Notes under the pieces: generated by a model | Seen by the model: only the letters and a program-made list of their open reading frames with translations | The model's database searches: none | What the model was told of the DNA's origin: nothing | Translations under genes and position numbers: made by a program | DNA from: an uncultured beta proteobacterium | GTDB lineage: Bacteria; Pseudomonadota; Gammaproteobacteria; Burkholderiales; Burkholderiaceae | NCBI GenBank assembly: GCA_903900805.1 | Contig: CAIUOP010000080.1 | Location: 1 to 41,716 of the forward strand | Direction: 5' to 3' | DNA: 41,716 bases | In this document: positions 34,909 to 41,716 of the stretch, piece after piece | Numbering within the stretch: position 1 is the first letter of the stretch | Layout: every line of letters begins with the position of its first letter

Positions 34909-36437
34909 TTCCATTAGAGTGGATGCCACCTCTCATGTTCGGCGGCTTAATTATCTTTATGTTGGTTGGCTTTCCAGTCGCATTTTCCCTGATGGCTGCT
35001 GGCCTATTCTTCTCAGTCATTGCTATTGCCGAAGGCTTTTTTGGAATGCCATTTTTGCAAGCTATTCCACAGCGTATTTTTGGTGGCGTACTTGCAAATG
35101 ACCTTCTACTAGCTATTCCATTCTTTACTTTCATGGGCGCTATTTTGGAGCGCTGCGGTCTTGCCGAAGAAATGCTGGACTCCATGGGTCAACTCTTTGG
35201 TAGGGTTCGCGGAGGTCTAGGCTACTCAGTGATCATTGTGGGATTTATTCTAGGTGCTATCACAGGCACTGTAGCCGCTCAAGTCATTGCCATGGCGATG
35301 ATTTCTCTGCCAGTGATGATGCGTTATGGCTACAACATGCGCTATGCCACAGGTGTTCTAGCGGCATCTGGAACGATTACTCAATTAGTGCCGCCATCCT
35401 TAGTTTTGATAGTTTTAGCTGATCAACTGAAGACCCAAAGTGGCAGTGCTGATGTCGGCAGCATGTATCTTGGCGCATGGGGGCCTTCGTTGCTGCAAAT
35501 TACTCTTTTTGCACTTTATACCTTCATCCTCTCCCGCATTCGTCCAGACTATTTACCGGCAGTGCCAGAAACTGATCTCACCCTCAAGGGCTGGGCGCTC
35601 TGGAAAAAATGTCTGATGGGAATCATCCCATCGGCAGTATTAATCTTTTTAGTTCTTGGTACCATCATGACCGGCATTGCAACCCCAACAGAATCTGGCG
35701 CGATGGGTGCGATGGGTGCGTTACTACTAGCTTGGCTACGCAGAGCTAGCATTCCAAATCTGAGGGGCTTAGTTCAGGAGGCTTATCAAAACACCATGCG
35801 TATTACTGCGATGGTAGTCTTTATTTTGATTGGCTCTACTTGTTTTTCAGTAGTCTTCCAGGGGGTAGATGGTGGGCATTGGGTTGAGAGTCTGTTCTCA
35901 GGATTGCCAGGTGGTTGGGTTGGCTTTCTCGTTGTGGTTAATCTCTTTGTCTTTTTCTTGGCATTCTTCCTAGACTTTTTTGAGATTGCGTTCATCATCG
36001 TGCCTCTGCTTGCACCAGTGGCTGTCAAACTTCTTGCTCCAGTACTGCTTGCTTCTATGAATGGCAATCCCCAAGCTGCTGCTAGTGCTGCTCTTGTCTG
36101 GTTTGGGGTCATGCTGTGCGTCAATATGCAAACCTCATTTATGCATCCTCCATTTGGTTTTGCGCTCTTTTACCTCAGGGGGGTTGCCCCAAAAGAAGTA
36201 AAAAGTAGTGATATCTATTGGGGTGCGCTGCCATGGGTTGGATTGCAACTCATTATGGTGGCAGCAGTTGTTGCGTTCCCGGCGCTAGTAACCACTCTTC
36301 TAGATAAGCCTGCAGCAGTAGTCCAAAGTCAGGATTACAACTTCACTAGCGGTGAAGACTCAAAAACAGAGTCATCTTCCAGTAAGGTTGATGAAGACGC
36401 TCCGGTGACGTTTCAACTAGATAAGCCAGTTAAGTAG
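34905..36437 (+). CDS. dctM: TRAP transporter large permease, DctM type
   Basis: 510 residues, about 12 membrane segments. Family phrases include LVGFPVAFSLMAAG, LLAIPFFTFMGAILERCGLAEEMLD, GAITGTVAAQVIAMA and ASGTITQLVPPSLVLIVLADQ. It is the ion-coupled channel of the TRAP system. It overlaps dctQ by four bases (ATGA). After the last helix there is a 50-residue polar tail rich in Ser, Asp and Glu (SGEDSKTESSSSKVDED), longer than usual for DctM. It ends three bases before the converging decarboxylase gene. Confidence 0.93.
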   Translation: MIPLEWMPPLMFGGLIIFMLVGFPVAFSLMAAGLFFSVIAIAEGFFGMPFLQAIPQRIFGGVLANDLLLAIPFFTFMGAILERCGLAEEMLDSMGQLFGRVRGGLGYSVIIVGFILGAITGTVAAQVIAMAMISLPVMMRYGYNMRYATGVLAASGTITQLVPPSLVLIVLADQLKTQSGSADVGSMYLGAWGPSLLQITLFALYTFILSRIRPDYLPAVPETDLTLKGWALWKKCLMGIIPSAVLIFLVLGTIMTGIATPTESGAMGAMGALLLAWLRRASIPNLRGLVQEAYQNTMRITAMVVFILIGSTCFSVVFQGVDGGHWVESLFSGLPGGWVGFLVVVNLFVFFLAFFLDFFEIAFIIVPLLAPVAVKLLAPVLLASMNGNPQAAASAALVWFGVMLCVNMQTSFMHPPFGFALFYLRGVAPKEVKSSDIYWGALPWVGLQLIMVAAVVAFPALVTTLLDKPAAVVQSQDYNFTSGEDSKTESSSSKVDEDAPVTFQLDKPVK

Positions 36438-36440
36438 AAC

Positions 36441-38708
36441 TTAAAGCGTGATATCACGCTCTTGTCTAACGCAATCAACATAGTATTCACTATGCCCATC
36501 TAGATCAGCCTTAACTAGACCATGAATATCAGTCTCAAAGCCAGGGAACTTTTCATTAAAGTCTCTTGCGAAGTACAGATAATCCACAATTCGTTTATTA
36601 AAGCGCTCACCTGGGATCAAGAGTGGAATGCCTGGTGGGTATGGCGTTACCAACATGGCTGTTACGCGCCCTTCTAACTGATCAAGCGGTACACGATCAA
36701 CCTCTTTATGTGCCATCTTGGCCCAAGCTTCAGAAGGCATCATCGCAGGCACCATGTCTGAGGTGTACATCTCGGTTGTCATGCGTGCTACGTCACGACC
36801 CTTATAGAACTCATGAATCTGCTGGCAAATGTCTTTGAGTCCAACACGCTCATAGCGTGGGTGCTTAGCGACAAACTCAGGAAGTACTTTCCATAAGGGT
36901 GCATTCTTATCGAAGTGATCCTTGAACTGCTGCAGTTCTGTTACCAGAGTATTCCAGCGACCTTTAGTAATGCCAATGGTAAACATAATGAAGAAGGAAT
37001 ACAGGCCACACTTTTCAACGATCACACCATGTTCAGCAAGATACTTGGTAACAATACTGGCGGGGATACCCGTGGAGCCAAAATTACCTTCGATATCTAG
37101 CCCTGGTGTGACTACCGTTGCCTTGATTGGATCAAGCATATTGAAGTCTTTAGCCAACTTACCAAAGTCATGCCAGCTTGCATTGGGCTCTAGTATCCAA
37201 TCAGAACGCTCACCAATACCTTCTTCTGCTAAGTGATCCGGGCCCCAAACCTTAAACCACCAATCTGCACCAAACTTTTCATCTACCTCACGCATCGCAC
37301 GACGGAAGTCCATCGCTTCAGCAATCGATTCTTCTACCAAGGTGGTGCCACCAGGTGACTCCATCATGGCAGCAGAAACGTCACAGGAAGCAATAATGGC
37401 GTACTGTGGGCTAGTAGAGGTGTGCATGAGATAGGCTTCATTGAAGCAGTCACGATCAAGCTTAGTCTCTTCAGCATCCTGAACCAATACTTGCGAAGCT
37501 TGTGACAAACCAGCCAATAGCTTATGAGTAGATTGAGTCGCAAACATCAAACTCTTCTTGGTGCGCTTGCGATCAGATCCAATCGCATGCATATCTTTAT
37601 AGAAAGGATGGAAGGTAGCGTGCGGTAACCAAGCTTCATCAAAATGTAAAGAGTCAACCTTGCCATCAAGCATCTCTTTGATCATTTCGACGTTATAGAT
37701 AATGCCATCGTAGGTACTCTGGGTCAGCGTCATGACGCGTGGTACGACATTCTTATTTTTGATGAAGGGATTAGCATCAATTTTCTTCTTAATGTTGGTC
37801 CATTCAAATTCTTCTTTAGGAATTGGCCCAATAATGCCTAGGTGATTGCGGGTGGGCATTAAGAAAATAGGAATCGCGCCCATCATGGTGATCGAATGAA
37901 TCACGGACTTATGACAATTACGGTCAACCAGTACTACATCACCAGGGGCAACAGTAGAGTGCCAAACAATTTTGTTTGATGTGGAGGTGCCATTTGTTAC
38001 AAAGAATAAATGATCTGCACTAAAGATGCGGGCAGCATTACGCTCACTCTGAAGTACTGGGCCAGTATGGTCTAACAGTTGACCCAACTCTTCCACAGCA
38101 TTACAAACGTCAGCGCGCAACATATTCTCACCAAAGAATTGATGAAACATTCGGCCTACTGGACTCTTTAAGAAAGCGACACCACCAGAGTGGCCTGGGC
38201 AATGCCAAGAGTAAGAACCTTCAGAAGCGTAGTTAGTCAGTGCGCGGAAGAATGGGGGTGCTAATGAATCAAGATAGACCTTGGCTTCGCGAATAATATG
38301 GCGCGCTACAAACTCTGGCGTGTCTTCATTCATGTGAATGAAACCATGCAATTCACGCAAGATGTCATTCGGCATATGACGTGAAGTACGGGTTTCGCCA
38401 TATAAGAAGATTGGAATATCCTCATTACGCTTACGTACTTCCGTAATGAAGGCGCGCAAATTATTCAAAGCGGGAAGGTCATGATCTTCAGAATCCGAGT
38501 CAAACTCTTCATCATCAATCGAAACGATAAAAGTAGATGCGCGGGAAGCTTGTTGCGCAAAAGAGGTGAGGTCACCATAGCTGGTTAAGCCGATAACCTC
38601 CATACCCTCTTGTTCAATGGCTTCTGCAAGGTCACGAATACCCGAACCTGAAATATTTTCGGAACGAAAGTCCTCATCAATAATGATGATTGGGAAACGA
38701 AATTTCAT
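36441..38708 (-). CDS. PLP-dependent basic amino acid decarboxylase, AdiA-like (arginine/lysine/ornithine)
   Basis: 755 residues, the size of the inducible-type arginine, lysine and ornithine decarboxylases. It has the N-terminal receiver-like wing domain (1-130), PLP-binding fold with HCPGHSGGVAFLKSPVG near 169-185, HFDEAW (355-360), the Schiff-base lysine K396 in TQSTHKLLAGLSQAS, and the C-terminal PYPPGIPLLIPGE block. Wording around K396 and TSPQYAIIASCDV resembles AdiA most, so arginine to agmatine is favoured, but lysine is not excluded. AGGG lies 5 nt before the ATG. Confidence 0.88.
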   Translation of the reverse strand: MKFRFPIIIIDEDFRSENISGSGIRDLAEAIEQEGMEVIGLTSYGDLTSFAQQASRASTFIVSIDDEEFDSDSEDHDLPALNNLRAFITEVRKRNEDIPIFLYGETRTSRHMPNDILRELHGFIHMNEDTPEFVARHIIREAKVYLDSLAPPFFRALTNYASEGSYSWHCPGHSGGVAFLKSPVGRMFHQFFGENMLRADVCNAVEELGQLLDHTGPVLQSERNAARIFSADHLFFVTNGTSTSNKIVWHSTVAPGDVVLVDRNCHKSVIHSITMMGAIPIFLMPTRNHLGIIGPIPKEEFEWTNIKKKIDANPFIKNKNVVPRVMTLTQSTYDGIIYNVEMIKEMLDGKVDSLHFDEAWLPHATFHPFYKDMHAIGSDRKRTKKSLMFATQSTHKLLAGLSQASQVLVQDAEETKLDRDCFNEAYLMHTSTSPQYAIIASCDVSAAMMESPGGTTLVEESIAEAMDFRRAMREVDEKFGADWWFKVWGPDHLAEEGIGERSDWILEPNASWHDFGKLAKDFNMLDPIKATVVTPGLDIEGNFGSTGIPASIVTKYLAEHGVIVEKCGLYSFFIMFTIGITKGRWNTLVTELQQFKDHFDKNAPLWKVLPEFVAKHPRYERVGLKDICQQIHEFYKGRDVARMTTEMYTSDMVPAMMPSEAWAKMAHKEVDRVPLDQLEGRVTAMLVTPYPPGIPLLIPGERFNKRIVDYLYFARDFNEKFPGFETDIHGLVKADLDGHSEYYVDCVRQERDITL

Positions 38709-38752
38709 AGCTGCCCTTTAGGTTCGCGAACTAAAATTTGAGTAAAGGAAAA

Positions 38753-39319
38753 TTAAGTCTTAGGCAGAGTCACGCCCTGCTGACCTTGATACTTACCACC
38801 ACGATCTTTATAAGATGTGCCGCAAATCTCATCACTCTCAAAAAAGAGAACTTGGGCACATCCTTCACCGGCATAAATCTTTGCAGGTAATGGTGTGGTG
38901 TTAGAAAACTCTAAAGTGACATAACCTTCCCATTCAGGTTCAAATGGGGTGACATTCACAATAATGCCGCAACGGGCATAGGTACTTTTGCCAACGCAAA
39001 TAGTTAATACGCTGCGTGGAATCTTGAAATACTCAACAGTTCTTGCCAAAGCAAATGAATTTGGTGGAATGATGCAAACGTCACCCCTGAAATCCACAAA
39101 AGATTGTTCATCAAAATTCTTTGGGTCAACAATGGTGCTGTTAATGTTCGTGAAGATCTTGAACTCGTCTGCGCAACGAATATCGTAGCCGTAACTTGAG
39201 GTACCGTAGCTCACGATTTTGTTGCCAGCAGCGTCTTGGCGAATTTGTCCAGGCTCGAATGGGCTGATCATGCCTTGCTCACCCATGCGGCGGATCCAGT
39301 GGTCAGATTTAATAGTCAT
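38753..39319 (-). CDS. dcd: dCTP deaminase
   Basis: 188 residues; converts dCTP to dUTP, the main route to dTMP in many proteobacteria. Signatures: [10 protein letters not shown] at the start, [31 protein letters not shown], the active-site [32 protein letters not shown] with the catalytic glutamate, and [15 protein letters not shown] (39326-39331) sits exactly 6 nt before the ATG, with no Shine-Dalgarno. It precedes the decarboxylase gene by 44 bases on the same strand. Confidence 0.97.
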   Translation of the reverse strand: MTIKSDHWIRRMGEQGMISPFEPGQIRQDAAGNKIVSYGTSSYGYDIRCADEFKIFTNINSTIVDPKNFDEQSFVDFRGDVCIIPPNSFALARTVEYFKIPRSVLTICVGKSTYARCGIIVNVTPFEPEWEGYVTLEFSNTTPLPAKIYAGEGCAQVLFFESDEICGTSYKDRGGKYQGQQGVTLPKT

Positions 39320-39381
39320 GGCCGAATTGTAAAACCTTCGCAGCCCTTACCCACCATTTATCGGGTTCTAAGCACTAAAAA

Positions 39382-40221
39382 TTAGCTGTTTTTGGTAAAA
39401 ATCACTCGCTCAGGGGCGTTATAGATCTCAAAGTGTTTCCCCGAACAGCGAGATAGGATGGTGAGATTGGTTTTGCGGGCCAGCTCTAGGCCCATGAGAG
39501 TCACGCCCGAGCGGGTTAGCAGGAAAGGGACGCCCATCTGAGCTCCTTTAATCACCATCTCTGAAGTGAGGCGCCCGGTAGTGAAGAAGATCAAATCTTT
39601 GCCGGGTTTATTGACCAACCACATCAAGCCAGAAATTGAATCAACTGCGTTATGGCGTCCCACGTCTTCAATAAAGTGAAGAAGCTTTACCCCATCATCG
39701 CCGACCCTCTCAAATACAGCGCAGGCATGAACCGAGCCAGACCTCTTATAAATTGAATCATGTACGCGTATGGCATCAATTAAGGCGACGATTGCCTCTT
39801 GAGAAAGCTGGGGCCCATCCGGAAGGGCAATCGCAGATATTTCCTCCATCAAGCCACCAAACATAGTGCCCTGCCCACAACCAGTGGTAACAACCCGCTT
39901 ACTCGTCAAAGCATCAATATCCACAGTACTTCGGCGTGTCTTTACTGCAGCAGAATCAGTCTCCCAGTCAACCTGAATACTCTCGATATCTTCTGCAGAC
40001 TCCACTAAACGCTGATTACGTAAATAGCCCAGTACCAAGGCTTCAGGAGCACTGCCTAGGGTCATCAAGGTAACCACCTCGCGCTTATCCAAATAAATGG
40101 TTAATGAGCGCTCCCCGGGGATATGGGTTAGCTTCTTTCTGCCTGCCTCATCTAATACCTCAACCTCGTGCACCAAAGGCACGGAGGCGCTAGACATCTG
40201 AATATTAGGCTTTACGGCCAT
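39382..40221 (-). CDS. fdhD: Formate dehydrogenase accessory sulfurtransferase FdhD
   Basis: 279 residues. FdhD passes sulfur from the IscS desulfurase to the molybdenum cofactor of formate dehydrogenase. The active-site loop VTTGCGQGT holds one cysteine, C115; E. coli FdhD has a CxxC at this place, and single-cysteine forms are common in other groups. Also seen are YKRSGSVHACAVF, the VGRHNAVDSISG block, and FTTGRLTSEMVIKGAQMGVPFLLTRSGVT. No formate dehydrogenase subunits are in the window. It diverges from metG with 133 bp between them. Confidence 0.94.
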   Translation of the reverse strand: MAVKPNIQMSSASVPLVHEVEVLDEAGRKKLTHIPGERSLTIYLDKREVVTLMTLGSAPEALVLGYLRNQRLVESAEDIESIQVDWETDSAAVKTRRSTVDIDALTSKRVVTTGCGQGTMFGGLMEEISAIALPDGPQLSQEAIVALIDAIRVHDSIYKRSGSVHACAVFERVGDDGVKLLHFIEDVGRHNAVDSISGLMWLVNKPGKDLIFFTTGRLTSEMVIKGAQMGVPFLLTRSGVTLMGLELARKTNLTILSRCSGKHFEIYNAPERVIFTKNS

Positions 40222-40354
40222 GAAATGCTTTCTGAATCAAGGAAAAATTGAAGACTTCGCGGTGTTTACTTTAACCGCAGACTAAAATCACTGCACAAGC
40301 TTGCATAATTGAGCACTACCCCTAATTTAACCTTCTTATTTAAGTCCGTATTAC

Positions 40355-41716
40355 ATGAGTAGCCCCCAGCGTCGTCTTCTTGTCACCTCTGCCTTACCGT
40401 ATGCCAATGGTCAGATCCATATTGGCCATTTGGTGGAGTATGTGCAGACCGATATTTGGGTACGCTATCAAAGGATGCGTGGCCATGAAGTGCATTACGT
40501 TGGCGCCGATGATACCCACGGCACCCCAATCATGCTGCGCGCAGAAAAAGAAGGGATCACTCCAAAGGAGTTAATCGCTAATGTTTGGAAAGAGCATAAG
40601 CGTGACTTTGATAACTTTCTGATTTCATTTGACAACTACTACACCACCGACAGCCCTGAGAATGAAAAACTCTCACAAAGCATCTATCTGAAATTACGTG
40701 ATGCTGGTCTGATTGAAAAGCGTGCTATCGAACAAGCTTACGACCCGGTCAAAGAAATGTTCTTACCGGATCGCTTCATCAAAGGTGAATGTCCTAAATG
40801 CGGCGCCAAAGATCAATATGGCGATAACTGTGAAAAATGTGGTGCCACCTACTCGTCTACTGATCTGAAAAATCCTGTTTCAGTAGTCAGCGGTGCAACA
40901 CCCATCAAAAAAATCTCTGATCATTACTTCTTTAAGTTATCCGATCCTCGTTGCGAAACATTCTTACGCGAGTGGACCCAAGTCAAGACACCCCTGCAAC
41001 CCGAGGCACGCAATAAAATGAAGGAGTGGGTTGGACAACCAGGCGAAAGTAAGCTGAGCGACTGGGATATTTCCCGTGACGCCCCTTATTTTGGCTTTGA
41101 GATTCCTGATGCTCCAGGCAAGTACTTCTACGTCTGGCTTGATGCCCCGATTGGCTACTACGCCAGCTTCCTCAATTACTGCCAGAGCAAAGGTTTGAAC
41201 TTTGATGAGTGGGTCAAACCTGATACGACTACTGAGCAATATCATTTCATTGGTAAAGATATTTTGTATTTCCACACCCTTTTCTGGCCTGCTACTCTGA
41301 AATTTTCAGGCTATAGAACACCAACCAATGTATTTGCTCATGGTTTCTTAACGGTTGATGGCGAGAAGATGAGCAAATCACGCGGCACTTTGATCTCTGC
41401 CAACAGCGTGATTGAGTGTGGCTTTAATCCTGAGTGGTTCCGCTATTACTTCGCAACCAAGCTCAATGACAGTATGGAAGATTTGGATTTAAATCTACAA
41501 GACTTTGTCGCGCGAGTGAATAGTGATTTATTGGGCAAGTACATCAATATTGCGAGTCGGAGCGCAGGATTTTTAGTAAAACGTTTTGGTGGCGTTGTAT
41601 CTGATGAAGCGATGAACAATCCCCTGCTCAAAGAAATTGCTGCCTCAAGTGAGAAAATTGCAGCGCTTTATGAAGCACGTGAATTTGCAAAAGCGCTACG
41701 CACCATCATGGATCTC
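40355..41716 (+). CDS. metG: Methionine--tRNA ligase, N-terminal part
   Basis: The first 454 codons, open at the window end. It charges tRNA-Met. The class I motifs are HIGH at 22-25 and KMSKS at 338-342. The zinc knuckle has four cysteines in two CxxC pairs (C146, C149, C159, C162), the E. coli-like type. The catalytic Rossmann fold and most of the connecting domain are complete; the anticodon-binding domain is cut off. The ATG at 40355 starts the protein right before the conserved [18 protein letters not shown]. No Shine-Dalgarno is clear. Confidence 0.97.
   Translation, partial: MSSPQRRLLVTSALPYANGQIHIGHLVEYVQTDIWVRYQRMRGHEVHYVGADDTHGTPIMLRAEKEGITPKELIANVWKEHKRDFDNFLISFDNYYTTDSPENEKLSQSIYLKLRDAGLIEKRAIEQAYDPVKEMFLPDRFIKGECPKCGAKDQYGDNCEKCGATYSSTDLKNPVSVVSGATPIKKISDHYFFKLSDPRCETFLREWTQVKTPLQPEARNKMKEWVGQPGESKLSDWDISRDAPYFGFEIPDAPGKYFYVWLDAPIGYYASFLNYCQSKGLNFDEWVKPDTTTEQYHFIGKDILYFHTLFWPATLKFSGYRTPTNVFAHGFLTVDGEKMSKSRGTLISANSVIECGFNPEWFRYYFATKLNDSMEDLDLNLQDFVARVNSDLLGKYINIASRSAGFLVKRFGGVVSDEAMNNPLLKEIAASSEKIAALYEAREFAKALRTIMDL

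Noticed and set aside
38722..38731. Perfect palindrome GTTCGCGAAC between dcd and the decarboxylase gene
   Set aside because: Only one copy of 10 bp in the window was noticed; too short to call an operator without comparison.
40301..40328. TTGCAT-16-TAATTT as the metG promoter
   Set aside because: The -35 matches the consensus poorly and several other AT-rich hexamers in the gap fit as well.
1..41716. Search for CRISPR arrays, insertion sequences, prophage genes or rRNA
   Set aside because: No regularly spaced direct repeats, transposase or integrase motifs, phage structural genes or rRNA were seen by reading; the region looks like core chromosome apart from vapBC.

Overview
The window looks like ordinary chromosome from a small-genome betaproteobacterium of the Burkholderiales, most like Polynucleobacter. 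The reasons are moderate GC by eye, very tight gene packing, a paired CphA'/CphA cyanophycin cluster with its associated ABC/DUF1854 genes, a tripartite tricarboxylate transporter (TTT) system, and betaproteobacterial-type HemC, Fbp, ArgH and MetG. No insertion sequence, prophage or CRISPR array is visible. No stretch without a gene exceeds 300 bases.

Layout. 1-414 is the 3' end of ilvD. 431-464 is a terminator shared with a converging copper-uptake operon (5373 down to 486): a DUF2946/CruR-type leader ORF, a TonB-dependent receptor, a sialidase-like propeller protein, a TlpA-like thioredoxin and a PCu(A)C copper chaperone. 8628 down to 5470 is a tctC-tctB-tctA operon with a terminator-like hairpin just after tctC. 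A tRNA-Thr(CGT) follows at 8908-8983. 8998-16762 is the cyanophycin block: DUF1854 protein and ABC exporter on the minus strand, diverging from cphA' and cphA. Next come fbp, a vapBC toxin-antitoxin pair, pepN, a GDT1-type (Mn2+/Ca2+) transporter, an alanine permease/ald operon, tcdA, pdxH, msrA, an aldehyde dehydrogenase, a LysE exporter, rhlE-ubiC, hemC-hemD, argH, a TRAP dctQM pair, an AdiA-type decarboxylase, dcd, fdhD and the 5' part of metG.

How the genes work together. The copper operon looks complete from regulator to chaperone and is probably controlled by a copper-sensing nascent peptide. The cyanophycin block stores nitrogen as an Asp/Arg polymer; argH (arginine synthesis) and the adiA-like decarboxylase (arginine use) lie in the same window but are separate transcription units. 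The permease and alanine dehydrogenase form an alanine-use unit. HemC/HemD (tetrapyrroles), UbiC (ubiquinone), PdxH (PLP), IlvD, Fbp and MetG are core metabolism.

Most worth a second look: the CruR-like leader and its hairpins; the copper-operon propeller with CECC and CPHHG motifs; CphA' with a decayed Mur-ligase half; the uncharacterised ABC/DUF1854 pair; a set of genes with a -10 box exactly 6 nt before ATG and no Shine-Dalgarno (candidate leaderless mRNAs); the three-hairpin rhlE leader; and a short Mn-riboswitch-like leader before the GDT1-type transporter gene.
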